A stretch of DNA of 64,000 nt from Gnomoniopsis sp. IMI 355080 (GCA_027946555.1 JAPEVC010000153.1:25446-89445), one strand, 5' to 3'; positions 1-12,743 are shown, counted from the stretch's first letter. A program made the numbers and translations. Notes: a model not told the origin generated them from the letters alone.

Positions 1-1719
1 TAAAACGCGATGACTTTACTGACCGCCCTTACAGCTCTGGACACGCGAATGGACACCCCTCCCCCGGCCAACGATGACCTTGATACCGCCGAGTAGAGCG
101 CAAAAGGTCGACTATCGGATTGGAATGAGAGGTTTCTGTTATCATCCCTTATTCTCGGCACTAACAGCAAGGAAAATGATTGGTTCTGCTTGACTTTCTC
201 ATGGGTTTTTTAGTTTTCGATGCGATTCTTCGGCAAACGTGAACGGCGTCGGATACGTGCGAGTCGATTTCATACGGAACCGAGACGGGAGCCGAGGTGG
301 GACTCCCCTGGCTTTAATCTAGTCAAACCGCGAAAAAAGTCCTTTATTTATTTAGACCACGGCCATAAAAGAATGACAACAATTAGCTTGACTTGACAAG
401 ACTGTCGGTGCATATTGAGCTCTGAACATTGTGTGGGCATATTGCTGAACGTAAAGACATCATGGCACATAGTGGGCAGCTATTCGAGGAACTATTGCTC
501 AGGCCCTGAGTCCGTTGTTAATTGAGCGACAGTCCAGCAACCTAGGGGGAAAGAATCACGAGACTGCCCATGTCTATTGAACCGCTCTTCTGCCGTATAC
601 TTTCAGACGGTGTGTACATTTGCCTAAGAGCGGACTTCGTATTGGCACGGTCGGTACTGAAGTCGAAATGAAACCTATAGGCAAAACTACGCAAGGGTCT
701 CAAGATCTCCGAATGCGTAGCTGGTAAGGTGCGCCGCGATGTGTTAGCCAGCAAGAGGCCATATCGAACACCCTATAAGCCGGCGTCCATTTCAGGATTT
801 GACTCAGTCATTAATGCAACCCCTTTGCTGCTATTGACGCCGATAAGGTATCAAGAAAGGTCGCAAGACGGAGAGGCGGCGGCGACTTAGAGATTGAAAT
901 TCGGCGAGAGAAGACACAGGAGGGGGCAGAGTAAGAGAGGCATATCGACATCAGAGGCGGGTGTCGGGTTTAGACGACAATGGATCACACTTCAGGAGAG
1001 TCTCGGAGAAAGGGCAAGCAATGGAATGCAAGCACACGTAAATGACGATGGAGAACGAGCAACATGCACACGGGGGGTGGACCCAAGGAAGCAGATGATG
1101 AGTAGTTCTGACAGCCCCAAGAGGTAAGAAGTAGTCGTAGGGATAAGTTCAATTTGATATCTGCAAAAACGTTGCGGTTCCTTCAAAACCCCAAACCAAG
1201 AGGCTGCTCAATCTTGGTACAATACACATCTCAAATCATTTGCCAGGATATCATTACGTTCAAGAGAGCCGCTCTCACCGACCCATGCACGTTAAAACGC
1301 CTTCACGCCATAACCCATATCCCCTTGCGCAAAGCCAGGCCAGACCAGATCGCCCACAACTCAAAAAAAAAAAAAAAAAGGAAAGCGAAGACATCGTGAT
1401 CGCACACTTGACCGAAACCAGTCACCGTCACCAAACCCAACGCCGATGCTGATAAACACAATTACGTGCGACGGCCGTTATCCGTGGTCCGATCAATAGA
1501 AGACTGAAAGATCCGAGGCGAGATCCACAAATAACATCCAATCTCTCATCCAAAAACATAGTCAGGCCGTGCTTTCCATGTGTTGAAGCAATCACAGCCG
1601 GAACCCCCAGAACCAAGAAAAGAGAGATTCAAAAGCTGACAATGCTAAAATCTCGAACAAGCGGAGGTGCCAGTACGAGATTTTGAGGGTGTGCCAATGC
1701 CAAAAAGCTCCCGTACCCT
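1..1719. other. Spacer, no gene seen
   Basis: I see no convincing coding region. Short open frames on both strands lack recognisable motifs and plausible splice partners. A run of 17 A lies at 1363-1379. The right end probably holds the 3' untranslated region of MAF1, which is read leftward from 2953. Confidence 0.5.
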
Positions 1720-2953
1720 TCACTCGATCTCCATACGACCGGCAATATCCTCTGACACGCCGCGGGGAACGACGGGGCCGACGCTCGTCCTAGCATCGTC
1801 GTCAGCCTCATCATCTGCCTCCTCCTCGGAGAACTCCTCGTCGAATTCGTCGAAAGTCTCCTCGTCATACCCGTCATAGCTTCCCGCGAAATCATCCACT
1901 TGCAGCACACCATCACTGTCCCGGTTCCATGTGAAGCCGTCGTCTGCACCGTCAAACTCCTCGTCACTAGCGGTAGCCGTCTCGGCGCGATCACCAAGCC
2001 AGTAGCGAGCGCGCTTATTCGCACCTGCTTCGTCCAACATGCCTAATCGTCTCTTTCTCAAGTCTCCACTTGACGAACTTGGTGTGATTGATACAGCGCC
2101 ACTACGCTGGCGGATGTAGGCCTGTGGTGAAGTGCTGTGCGAGACGACCGGTACACCGCGCGCATACAGATATGCGACGCGCTTGCGCTCCTTGTTGAAG
2201 AAGAAATAATGCATACTCCAGATAGCTGAAGCTTCCTCCTCAAAAGGATTATTAGCTGGCTGATACGACCATACAGAGCAGTCCTTGAGTGTCATCTCCT
2301 TATCAATGAGGGCCCACATGTGCGGGCCCCAGGCGGGCGAGTCGGTGCCGGAGACAGCAGGCGGTGAGGAGCCCATGCCCGACGCGGCGGCAGCAGCTCT
2401 TTTGGACTTCTTGCCGCTTCCCAAGTAGGCAGTCACGGGATACTCGACGGTGGGAGGGACACCGGGCCGCGCGCTATGAAGCATTGTGTCCAGCTCTGTC
2501 GTGACTTTTCTCAGGGGCCGTTCGCGCTTGAAATCGCCGGGACGAAGGACGTGGCTGAAGTCGTAGTCGGGATGCGAGGCGTTTAGAGTGGCTATCAGGT
2601 AGGCGAATGTCTTGCGACTGGAGATCTCGGACAGATTGCCGAAGGGGCTTGATCGGGTGAGGTTGAGAGTCTGGCGCTGTGGGGGCGACAGGCTTGCGCC
2701 AAACTTGAGTAGAGACTCATGCTGTGATTCGAGTGACTTGTCAATGTTCTTGTAGAGTTTCTTGTCGCCTCCAGCGGCCTTGGTGGTGTAAAGATCGCAT
2801 CCGCCAGTAACGTGGCAATCCGGGGTGTCGAAGTTGAGCGCGCTGGTAACGACGTCAAAATCGCGAAGAGGGAGAAACTGTAAGACTACGTTTTAGCGGG
2901 TTTGCGCGATATTGAGTGATAGCTTGCATGCAACAGCAATCGCGCACCTTCAT
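1720..2953 (-). CDS. MAF1: Maf1, repressor of RNA polymerase III
   Basis: Maf1 binds RNA polymerase III under nutrient stress and blocks tRNA and 5S rRNA synthesis; TORC1 and PKA phosphorylation keeps it inactive (family knowledge). The model has a two-codon first exon (2953-2948), a 70 bp GT..AG intron (2947-2878) and a long second exon ending at 1720, giving 387 residues. The spliced start reads MKFLPLRDFDVV, the conserved Maf1 box A, which fixes the intron. Further family blocks follow: SRKTFAYLIATLN with HPDYDFSHVLRPGDF, then WALIDKEMTLKDCSVWSY and IWSMHYFFFNKERKRVAYLY. The C-terminal 70 residues are strongly acidic and rich in Glu and Asp. It is transcribed away from the AP-1 sigma gene behind it on the same strand. 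Confidence 0.95.
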
Positions 2954-4640
2954 TGTCAGGATTTCGAGAAGTGACGATATGTTGTCTAAGAGTCGCAGCC
3001 GTGCAGCAATCGAGTGGTGTTATCGGTGGAGTCGCGGGTGAAACGACAACGTCATTGAGGCCGGACCGCGATTCAAGGGTCCAAATACGGGAAAACGGTC
3101 GTGCTGTTGGGAAGTCGCGTAAAGGTTGTTGAAAGAGGTGCGACTTGTAAATTCAAGTGCTACCCTTTGGAATAACTTGCGAAGCGAAAGGAGTGCTCTT
3201 GTTGTCGTGTGTTATTGCCAACTCAAGCCAGGTGGTTCTCCTGATTCGGGTGGGCCGGAGTGATCCGGGGTAGATCGTATGTGGGATTGGCGGTAGACAA
3301 TGAGAGGCAGCTGACTGGAAGCGAATGAGCAGTCCTTGTCACCGATGTGGTCTTATGGAGAAGATGCAGTTGCTGGATTGAGCTGCACTGTTCTCCCGAG
3401 CCAGTATGTGTCGGTGAATGGGAAATGAATTGGTACAAGCACGTAAGTATGCGACTGAGCAACCGTAATGGAGGGGAGGTTATTTAGTTGCGATCCAGAC
3501 TGCGATTGCGTCCGAGAAAGCGTGCTCAGTTAAAAATAGCCATGTCTGTCAAACAGGAATAAATACAGGTGCTTGCAGGAGTGCGAGATTGTTGTTGGTG
3601 GGAGGACAAGCTAGAAGAAAGGAGGTCTGTGGTGATGTCGGCAAGATAACATGGAATGTGACTTGGCTTGGGTGATCACTCGGGCTGAAGGGGGGGGAGG
3701 GGGTCATAGCAGGGGCATTGATCGACTTTCCGGGAGCGTGGTGTCTGACACGGGTGCAGTCAGCACCAAACCCGGCTTGAGACTGGCTAAGTTTCCAAGC
3801 AGCAAAGGATAAGTTACTAGGACCCGGTGGCCCCAACAGCTTGAGTTGGAGCTGATGGCCAGGCCGTCCACACCTAGGTAGCTACCTAGGTAGAGTGGCA
3901 CGGCTGCAGAAGTGGTCTGCCCAGCGCGCGGTGTGCGGGGACGCCTGAGATCTCCTGAGCCTGTCAGACAGCGAATAATAGGCCACATCACCGCCACGAG
4001 CAATGACCCGTGGCGGAGCGGAGTCAGGACAGCTCCTTCATGAAACTCCAGACTTCAACGTGCAGCATCCATTGGAATCAATGGTATGATGAATAGGGTC
4101 GATAGACTGGAGTATCTGAACAGACGTCATTTGTTGAAGTCTTCTAGTTTTATTAGCAGAATTATACCTGATGGTTTCCCATGCGTACCTCCACCGGCGG
4201 ACTGCCCACTTCGCATCATTCTTGACTTCTGGCTTGATTTTCGGTAGCGTTTGACATGCAAAACTTTGTCCTCTTCGTTCTGCTCTAGTCCCAGCCGGTC
4301 TCATCGTCATCTTTGACGTGGTGAACTTCCAGCCGGCTGTCAAGAGTCTTCCCAACTGGTCTCTCCAGTGTGAGTTTTTGCAACCCCCTCAGCCCGCCCC
4401 CGAACAACATGCATCGCTTTGTACCTGGGTCAACTTTTGCCGCAGCCGATTCTTCTTTTTCCATGCCCTCTTTTCAAAGCAATCCAACCTCTTTGAGTGC
4501 GTCTTGGATTTGCTCTTGGGCCTGTGTTGAGTGGTCGCAGGGTCAGCCAAAGCAATGCGCCGTGTACCCACAGCCCCTGGGATCCGTGTATAACCAAAGG
4601 GAAGAACGGCCATGTTTGGATGATATGCAATGTAGCCGCG
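2954..4640. other. Spacer: MAF1 promoter side and AP-1 sigma 3' side
   Basis: No gene recognised. It should contain the MAF1 promoter near 2954-3300 and the AP-1 sigma 3' end near 4500-4640. A G-rich stretch lies near 3690-3706. A palindromic CCTAGGTAGCTACCTAGG motif occurs near 3875-3892, one of several such motifs in the window's spacers. Confidence 0.5.
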
Positions 4641-5451
4641 TTACATGATCTTCGTCACTTCGTCCTCGACCTGAAAGTAGCGGCATCGGCGTCAGCTACA
4701 TATTACCCACGCTGGGAGAGAACAAGGTCGCACGAATTGACAAGATCACATGCAAAGCCAAATAAATGGTCGTCTTAGAAAAGCGCGCCAGTGGGTCCAA
4801 AGCGATCAAGTAGTGGCGGTGATACTAACCTCCATATCTTCCAAAGAGTCTTGTTGCCCAATACACCTCAGCACGTTCTTTTTACTGCTCTCTTGCATCT
4901 CACCGGCAAGTAAAAGTTCGTCCAGGATGTAATAGGCTTTGGTGAAGGAGAAGATGATGTCGAGCTCGCAGACATTGCCGTAGTACTTGTCCATCTGCTC
5001 GACGTAGCGGTGGATGATCTCGAGAGTAATCAATTCGTTGTCATCGGATGCGCAGCCGGCGATGAAGAAGAGTGAGGCATAGCGACGGTAAACGATCTTG
5101 GTGTCTGCAGCAGACCTTCCGTGTTAGTTGTCGTTCGTAGGGAAAGTCGACGCCTTGACATGGTGGTCAAAGAGTAAAAGGACAGAACTAACCCTTATAC
5201 TCGAGGAAGTTGCACATTCGTGTGCGCCGCGCCAAGACCGCCTGGGTGACGTCCTTGACGATCTTGGCCTTGTCCTTGGGGGACAGAGTGGTGAACCATT
5301 TGGCAAGACGCTACCGACAAGACATGCTGTCAGGCTCGTGTCTCCTTTCAAGATGCCACGGGGTCCAAGGAGCGAGCCGAGGTGTTGTTGACGAGGGGTG
5401 ACTTACAACTTTGCCCTGCCGGGACAGCAGAATCAGATATTGGATCGCCAT
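4641..5451 (-). CDS. APS1: AP-1 clathrin adaptor complex, sigma subunit
   Basis: Small sigma subunit of the AP-1 adaptor, which sorts cargo into clathrin-coated vesicles at the trans-Golgi and endosomes. Four exons fit exactly: 5451-5407, 5310-5193, 5104-4830 and 4670-4641, with GT..AG introns and matching phases. They sum to 155 residues, the usual family length. The protein starts MAIQYLILLSRQGKVRLAKW, continues through the clathrin-adaptor small-chain fold (KDVTQAVLARR, YRRYASLFFIAG), carries ELITLEIIHRYVEQMDKYYG and NVCELDIIFSFTKAYYILDE, and ends EDEVTKIM. The last exon encodes only nine residues plus the stop and is supported by that conserved ending. AP-2 sigma is less likely because the sequence matches the AP-1 pattern throughout. 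Confidence 0.95.
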
Positions 5452-6811
5452 AGTGGCGATACCATCACCTGGTGAAGGGAGAGAAATGGCAAGGAAAAGA
5501 GGCTGTTGAGTTGCAGGAGAGAACGTCAGGTTGATGAGCACCTTCGTCGAGACACATACAAAGGTAGGACACGCCGACTTGCAACAATAGAATGGTTTGG
5601 ATGGAGGGGACCCCTGAGGACCGACCAGCCGAACGGCGCTAGCCAGAATAAAAATAAAAGTAGTCCGTGCACCTCGAATAATACAGAGCATCAATACACG
5701 CAGTAATAGAGATCATGGTATACAACTACCTAGGTACCTAAGGAGTATATTCAGCTATCAACTTGCCTGATATCTACCTAGAACCCTCCTCGCCTTTCTC
5801 AGAGTCAGCTTTCACCTCCACCAACAACATACTCCGGTGATGGTGAAATATCTGCACCGTCCAGAACATCACTTTGTTCCTTTCGGAAAGGGTGTCGCCG
5901 GAGGTTCCAAACCAGCGACGTCCGATCAGGCTTCCGGATATAAGTCCTTACACAGGCTCGGCTTAGATGTTCCCCTCTCACGTTTACTCCACATGGCCAT
6001 ATGCTTAGGTTGTGGTAGCCTGAGCAGTTGGGCGATTTACTAATCTTGCTTGTCCTGCCCTATTGACATGGGCTCGATCACCTGGCCCTTGTTGCATTGC
6101 TGCTGACCGTTCAAATACCTCAGTGGATCGATGTTGCCGCATTCTGCGCCGATTAATTCTCTCAAGGTTGTGACATCTCGGGGTCCTTGACATGGTTATG
6201 GCGGCAGACGTTCCCACGGCGGATATCCTTCAAAAAACGTACGGCCAAATGCTTGACTCGGCAACCGGAGACAGGCCTTGGCTGAGTCTATAAAGTTGTA
6301 GACAGCATTGGCGCTAGAGTACCTGGAAGGGTCCGGTCCGCCTTTTCGATACTACATAGTACATATGCCCTGCGTCGGCTGGACGGTGCCATTCTAGATT
6401 CTTTGCCGATGTGCAGATATGCAGGCATGTCTCCATCCACATGACAAATGAGAGGCCATATAAATTAGTTGGACTCTCCTCACCTTGAAATCGTGGGCCC
6501 TTCATGACCACCATCCTCGGAGCATTTTCGAACTATCCGTACCGCCTACCTAGCACAGAGCGGTAACGCCGGGTCTTAGACCACGCCGGACCTCTATTAC
6601 TAATCCGGATTCAAACCGTGACAGACTTCTGATATCACAAATCTGGGACCCCGGCTCTTGAGTCCGATCCCCACAGATGCCGAGCCACGGCCTTTTTCAA
6701 TGGGGGACCGTGGATCGTCTCTTCCATTCTCTGGTCGACTGTATTATTCCCCAGAGGCGGAGGCAAGGCAAAAAGCAAGAAGCCTCCCTGAGTAAAGAAG
6801 AGACCGCGACC
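5452..6811. other. Divergent spacer between APS1 and the GCL modifier gene
   Basis: About 1.36 kb between two head-to-head genes, so it should hold both promoters. No coding region recognised. A palindromic CCTAGGTACCTAAGG-type motif lies near 5729-5743. Many short stop-interrupted frames only. Confidence 0.5.
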
Positions 6812-7951
6812 ATGGTGAAGAAGCAACTGGTATTATCGACGGGGTAAGCCATGCCCCTCCATCCCCATGTGATCATCAATCACGTCCCTGGTCTGACCTT
6901 AACCGCGTGCCCGTCAAACTTCGGACAAATTTTCTTGGGGAGAAACTGACAAGACTGCAGTAATATCATCTCCGGCGGTCCCTCCATCATTCGCAAGCCC
7001 GGCGCATACCGCTCCAATCTCGAGCTCACAAATTCGCTGCGCAGCAACTTCCTCGCTGCCAAGCAAGACTTTGCCCACTCGCCCTTGCCCTCCTCGACAC
7101 CATCCTCTTCCACAAAGGAAGACCCCTCTACGACGTCCAATGGCACGACAAGCACAAACGGCACTCTAGTCGCAACACCTACCACCAAGACGCCCACGCC
7201 CCTCTCACAATGGACGTCCTGTTCGCCCGACGGTACCTTGTACATTCCGCGCATAGACTTTGAGTCCACGCCCGGTCTACAGGAGGACCCGACGCAATAC
7301 GACATCACCGTCAAAATCTTCTTCCTCCCCACATCCACCCTGTCAGAGCGCGCTGGTTACACACGCGAAGCCCTCCGTCTTGTCCAGCAGGAACTCCGCG
7401 TCCCGGCCGTTACCCTGCTCATCGTTTCGTTCCCGGGCATGTCCTTCGAGGGCGACTGCGAATGGGAAGCTGACAAGCTGAATGCCAACCAGGGCAACGA
7501 CGAGGCCGAGCTTGCGACCTGGAGCCAGGCGATTGAGCCGCTGTACCATGATGGTTTGGTCAAGCAGCTGGGCATCGCCGAGTTTGGTAGCGAGAAGCTC
7601 GCGCGCTTCTTCAAGGGGGTCAAGGTGAAGCCCGCAGTGGATCAGATCAATATTAAGAATTGCTGCAATGTACCGCCGCCTCTAGTGAAGCTAGCAAAGG
7701 ACGAAGGAGTCGAGCTTTTTGTACACAGTGATTGTACAGATGTGCTGCCAAAGGGAACGTTGAGAGAGCTACTGGGGCAGGGGATTCGTGGGGCTGGTGT
7801 GCTGGCGGACCCGAGTGAGGGTGTGGAGGAGGGGTTAAGAGGGGATTTGACGCCGCAGTGGGTGGTCAAGTATACGGCTGTGGTCAGGGACAGAGGCGTT
7901 ATCGAGAACAAGGGCTATTTCGCTGGTGCAGCATTGACCGAGGAGGACTAA
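6812..7951 (+). CDS. GCLM: Glutamate-cysteine ligase regulatory (modifier) subunit
   Basis: Non-catalytic partner that raises the activity of glutamate-cysteine ligase, the first step of glutathione synthesis, in the cytosol. Exon 1 (6812-6843) encodes MVKKQLVLSTG; a 117 bp GT..AG intron (6844-6960) follows; exon 2 (6961-7951) completes a 340-residue protein. Spliced, the N-terminus reads STGNIISGGPSIIRKPG, then SNLELTNSLRSNF, the characteristic start of fungal GCLM-like proteins. The fold is aldo-keto reductase-like, with KPAVDQINIKNCCNVPPPL and LAKDEGVELFVHSDC near the middle and end. A Ser/Thr/Pro-rich insert lies around residues 45-80. It converges with BUD32, leaving about 170 bp between the stops. 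Confidence 0.9.
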
Positions 7952-8120
7952 ACAACTGCTTTGGCGTCTTGAGCGGGGCATGTTGTCATAGACTGAGGGA
8001 GGCCTTTTGTCACTTTGGGCTGGTCTTTGCTTTCTGCCGTGGATATTCCTTGCGAGGCGTTCGTAGCAGATACTCAATATCAGGAGGCAACATTGACTTT
8101 GGTCCTGATTTTTTATCTCC

Positions 8121-8879
8121 TTACCCTATCATACTCCTCTTCCGTCCTCGCATCCTCACGTTTTCTAATTTCCTCAATACGCCCTTGGACCCTTTGAAGG
8201 TCGTTTTATACCCCTCCAGCACCTCGCCGAACAGCTTCTCTGCCCTTGGGTGCGTACTCAGAAAGGCCCGCTCCAAGACATACAAGTCAACGGCGCGCTC
8301 TTCCTCATGTGTACCCTGGCTGGCCAGCCCGAAATCGATAATCACAATCTCTCCATCCAGCACACCTTGCTCGCTTTCCCGTGGCCTCAACATCATATTA
8401 CTCGTTGTCAAGTCTCCATGCACTACGCATGCGGTATGCAGGCTCCCCACCGCGGCGCCCACCCGCCTCATCAGGTCCACCAGCTCCTGATTGCGCCCGA
8501 CTGTGAGCACCTCCTCTTCACTCTTGGTCCCCAGCCATGCATTCACGCCGACGCGCACAGGCGCGCCGGTAATCCACTCCAGCATTAGCCACCCGCCGCT
8601 CTCGTCGACGCAGTAGACGCCAGGGACAGGGACACCCTCGCGCCGGCAGCGGGCAAGGATGCGGGCTTCGGCGAGGATGCGTTGTTTGGTGAGGCGCGCA
8701 TCAAGTAGCGGGTGGCGGTAGGGCTTGGAGGGCCGGTATTTGAGGGCGGCGGGGAGGGCGGAGTGTAGGTAGGTTGTGCGGTAAAGAAGGCCTTCGGCGC
8801 CTTGGGTGATGAGTTCGGGAGCAGTAGAGGAGGGGTGTGTGAGGATTGGGGGTGGAGGGATGGGATGTGTTGAGGCCAT
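8121..8879 (-). CDS. BUD32: Bud32/PRPK atypical kinase of the EKC/KEOPS complex
   Basis: Bud32 is the small kinase/ATPase of KEOPS, which makes the universal t6A modification at position 37 of ANN-decoding tRNAs and affects telomeres. The single exon encodes 252 residues, the normal size for this minimal RIO-like kinase. Visible motifs are the degenerate glycine loop TQGAEGLLYR, the lysine of ALKYRPSKPYRHP, the helix C segment TKQRILAEARILARCRREGV, the catalytic loop HGDLTTSNMML and the metal site IDFGLAS. The extended N-terminus (about 20 residues, Pro-rich) is common in filamentous fungi. The C-terminus is basic (RMRGRKRSMIG), as in Bud32 orthologues, where it contacts tRNA. Confidence 0.94.
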   Translation of the reverse strand: MASTHPIPPPPILTHPSSTAPELITQGAEGLLYRTTYLHSALPAALKYRPSKPYRHPLLDARLTKQRILAEARILARCRREGVPVPGVYCVDESGGWLMLEWITGAPVRVGVNAWLGTKSEEEVLTVGRNQELVDLMRRVGAAVGSLHTACVVHGDLTTSNMMLRPRESEQGVLDGEIVIIDFGLASQGTHEEERAVDLYVLERAFLSTHPRAEKLFGEVLEGYKTTFKGSKGVLRKLENVRMRGRKRSMIG

Positions 8880-10341
8880 GTTGTGTAGGGTGTAGTTGCA
8901 GGAAGTTGCAGGACTGTCGCGAGCGTATCTGCTCGTCCTGAAGGAGAGGGCGGTGGTGTCGGTGTCTCGGTGGTACGGTCTGGGACGTGTTGGGTTAAGT
9001 TCTCGTGAGGTATGCGCCAGGTGGATAGGTGCCTGTAGATGATAGCCGAGTAGGAGTTTTCGGTTGTTCGGAAATTAGGTAGGCAGTGCACTTGAAGATG
9101 TAGACTTTCTCAGGTAATCTAGAAGACGTATCTTGTGTGTAGGTCGACTTTCTGAACGGCGTAGGATGGATTGCAGGTTGGCAGTATAGAAATAAAATAT
9201 GGAGGGGTAGTTCCCTACCTGGTATGTCGGTGAGGGGCAGAAATTAGTCTTGACTGGATGTCGGCATGATCCGCGCGGCCCATTCCCGTGGAATCGTTCT
9301 CGAAGCAATCTCTCATAATAACAAGGGACACATCCTGGATATTAATCAACTTTAATTCAACCTCGTCAGGACTTCTTTGTATTTTTATTCGGCAGGTTCC
9401 TCTTCTAATTAGATTTGCTGCTATGTACACAACAGGCGTGCTGTGACTCTGTCCTGGTCCTGACCCGAGATAGCTGCGATCGTCCAGCAAAGGATAAGAT
9501 GGGATCTGTTGGAGGCCAGATGGCGAGTCAAGGCCCCAAGGGAGCACCTGCAGCTGCGTGTACCTTCAGCACGGAGCACCTAAACTCACGCGATCATTTG
9601 AGGGGCGAGGCGAGGCAACATGTTGTTGGCTTGCTTGCTTGCTGCAGGGGCGGACATTTGTCCCAATCTCGCCTGCGAACCTCTTCCCCCCCAGCCACTC
9701 ACAAGCATTGGGCCCATCCAGTGGGTCGAGTGCCACGAGAGTCTTGCGTCTGTCGTGTCGGCCCAGCCCAGCAAAAGCTGCAGTTCCTGCAATGCGCGGT
9801 GAAGGGTTAGCTGGGTTTCACCATCCCTCGACCTGGCTGGAGACTGGAGGAAAACGCTGCTTAGAGGGTCCATCCCTTCCGATCGTCTCTGGGTTGGGGG
9901 ACTTTGACGAAGTTTCCTGAGCTTTACTACGTATTAGGGACCAGCTCAAGGTGACATCAGATTGCCAATTTGATCCAGCTGGAGATCGGAAGATCCAACA
10001 AGAGGCCACGGAATCGTCGGCTAGATGCACAGAGTTGCTGCGCCCTATAACACCTACCTATCCCGTGGTCGCCTTCCTTTCCCCTCTCGTCCCATCATTT
10101 CATCGCTCTAGGCGCGCACGCACATACCTGGCATATGTCAGGTCTGCTGGCTGTCAAGCCGTTGTCACCCTAGTAGTGTGTCCCTTTTTTCCTTATAGCT
10201 TTCTGCCCGCCAACCTCGTCCCCCGCTTCACGTCTTCTCCGTCTATCCAGCAGAACAACTCCCACGCATGGTCACAGACAACAGACATTTCTCACCCTCA
10301 CCATCCGGACAGCTGCAGGCCATGCGCTGTCCACCACAATA
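8880..10341. other. Divergent spacer upstream of BUD32 and the 10.3 kb gene
   Basis: No gene recognised in about 1.46 kb between two head-to-head genes. A short TTGC tandem lies near 9631-9643. The last 350 bp are pyrimidine-rich, as expected for a fungal 5' leader of the gene starting at 10342. Confidence 0.5.
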
Positions 10342-11169
10342 ATGGCCAACACCACCGGCTCTCAATGGACCTTCATCCTCGCCATCACCGCCTGCTTCCT
10401 CTCCGCTGTCGTCATCCTCCAAACCTTGTCCGCCTTCTCCAAGGCCTACGTCGCTGCCCCCGCCGAGATCCTGACCTTCGTCGACGCCGCCGATAGCTCG
10501 GTCCATGAGAATGAGAGCTACGACAGAGATGTCTCGCGTGTCCAGCGTCTCGATGACAAGAGGCGTCTCGGTCGTCTTCTCCGTGAGGTCCAGAAGGGTG
10601 GCGATGATCTGCGCGAGGAGCTTAATGGCCTTCTCCAGACGGACAGTGGCGATCTAGCTAGTGATGGATACAGCGATCTGCGAGACTTGCGCTTGAGGGC
10701 CCCGGCACGACTTCTCTGGGCATCCAAACGCAAGGGGCTGGAGGACAAGCTTCGCCGTCTTGATATGCTGCGCATGCGTTTCCTTGTCACCTACATGGGC
10801 ATCAACGTCTCCATGGGTGCCGCCGCCGACCATCCCAAGCTTGAGCGGAAATCATCAATGAGGGACTCCGAGAAGAGCCCCTTGTCCGAGGTGTACCCCT
10901 CACGGCCGCAGCTACCGTCGGGAATGGGCGACGCTATCAAGAAGCAGAGGTCTATGCTACGCCGATTGAGCGTCAAGCCCGTCAGAAACAGCGAAAAGGC
11001 TGTACGGAAGCCAGGTTGGGCCGATGTGATCAGGGAGCTGCAGCTGTCGCCATTGCTGCATAAACGTCACGCAAGTATTGAGAGGGCCATGTCGGAGAGG
11101 TCCGAGTCGCCCGCGCCGAGCATGGTCTCGGAACCACCGACACCACCAGGTCCCGCACCTATTTTGTGA
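10342..11169 (+). CDS. Unknown protein with N-terminal membrane anchor
   Basis: I do not recognise a family. The single-exon frame encodes 275 residues from ATG at 10342. Residues about 9-32 form one hydrophobic helix (ILAITACFLSAVVILQTL), followed by a charged region with Asp/Arg-rich helices and then a basic segment around residues 125-155 (LLWASKRKGLEDKLRRLDML, RMRFLVTYMGI). The last 120 residues are Ser/Arg/Lys-rich and end in a Pro-rich tail. This fits a single-pass membrane protein with most of its mass on one side. The organised composition, pyrimidine-rich leader and long downstream spacer support a real gene. Function and location are not determined. Confidence 0.75.
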   Translation: MANTTGSQWTFILAITACFLSAVVILQTLSAFSKAYVAAPAEILTFVDAADSSVHENESYDRDVSRVQRLDDKRRLGRLLREVQKGGDDLREELNGLLQTDSGDLASDGYSDLRDLRLRAPARLLWASKRKGLEDKLRRLDMLRMRFLVTYMGINVSMGAAADHPKLERKSSMRDSEKSPLSEVYPSRPQLPSGMGDAIKKQRSMLRRLSVKPVRNSEKAVRKPGWADVIRELQLSPLLHKRHASIERAMSERSESPAPSMVSEPPTPPGPAPIL

Positions 11170-12743
11170 TGGGTGCCATGAAGGGAAGCAAAGACAGGAA
11201 CAAATCAGGAAATCACTGAGGACTTAATGACATTTACGACTTTACGTTCTGCATTGGGCGTTTCGACCAGAGCTTCGCCGTTGTTTCCCTAAGGTCTCTG
11301 AATCGTAAGACCTTGCATTGTCTTTTCAAAAATGGAGAGAAAAATATGATATCGATTTAGTATTTCAGGGAAGAAGGAACAGTCTTCACGGTTTTTTATG
11401 TTTTTTTGGATGATGTGGTGTACGAGGAAGGGTTATCGCACGTTTTAATCTTTTCGTATAGGGGCCTCAGCACAATACTGCAAAGATTTGTTTTAAATAT
11501 TGGAGCAATCTAAATACTGTGCCTGTTCACAAAACGTCAAAGCTCGTCCGTTGTTTTATGTGCCTGAAAGGCCACATGGCTGTCCGCGAGTATCATGATG
11601 AGATGGATTAATGCGGTTGCAGCCAGGAGACATGTTTCATTTTTCAATGCCTCCCATCATCATCGAATTGACCGGGCAAGGGCTCGCCAATTCACCTAAG
11701 GCCATCATGCAGTCTGCTTATACCCCTTCTGGCACAGCCTTCTGACACAGCAGCAGTAGATATACCGTCAAATACTGACGAAATGACACGAATGATATCC
11801 AAAAGATTTCATATTCCATCCAAATAGGGCAATCGCTCTGTTTCCGTGAGCTATCCCTTAGGCATAGCAGCCTATGTCGGCAGCTCGAGTTTGGCATTGA
11901 GCCGGCACTCCGGGGGTAACACAGTGATACTATGTCATTTGACAGTTGATCTCACAGCGGCAGGAGATGATTGTCCAGTCTGTGCCAGAAGGATACTTCC
12001 TTATGATCCCAGGCACTTGCTGCTTTGGAACGAGCTGATCAGGTCATGGCTTGCTTGCCCAACGAAGCAAGGACTTCTCAGCCACAGGCGTGCTCAAGCT
12101 TTTCTTTGAGAGACACGGGCACGCCTGTGGTATTGCATAAAGACGCCGTAAATGACATTCGACCTGACTGACGAAGCCATGCTATGCAAAGGTACCAATG
12201 AGTCTTCTTGAAAATGCAATGTTTGCTGATGAGCAACTGATGCGAAGTCTGTGATTTGATGACCAGGGGACTGACGGCGAATCTCGGGCTGCTTTTTCCC
12301 ATACCCATTGTCTTGTCAATTCCGTCCCTCATGGCTTGTAGTCATCGTCCTGTCCGGTCCCGGTCTGCAAATTGACCACGCTGCAGGCAGTGTTCTTGAA
12401 TAAAATTTTACCCAAAGGGAGGGGGAAGGTCCGTGACAGTGTTCGTGGGTGACTTGCTGTACCATGTCGATGCAACGCCGGGGCCAATTGGGAGCAGTGT
12501 GTTTGCATTCTCGACGTGGAATCAATTTTGAGCGTTTGGGCGGGACAAGAGATTTGGGAGGGAGAGAGAATGTGTATGTATGTGTGTATTGCGTGTGTGC
12601 ACATGTGATGAGCGGGCCACTCTAGGCACACGAAGAATGAGGAATTGATTTACATTTGCTGGCCTTTGCAACAAGCCTCTCTATCTGTGTACGTTGTCTT
12701 GAATAGAAGCGAGCCCTGCGACGTCGCTTGTCAATCCTTCTGT
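11170..12743. other. Convergent spacer, no gene seen
   Basis: About 1.57 kb between the stops of two convergent genes. Early parts are AT-rich, consistent with a 3' untranslated region (11200-11550). Short open frames here show no recognisable domain. Confidence 0.45.

Noticed and set aside
6600..6640. TTTGAATCC-like sequence on the minus strand resembling a tRNA T-arm
   Set aside because: The T-loop lacks TTC and no D-arm, anticodon arm or acceptor stem can be paired around it.
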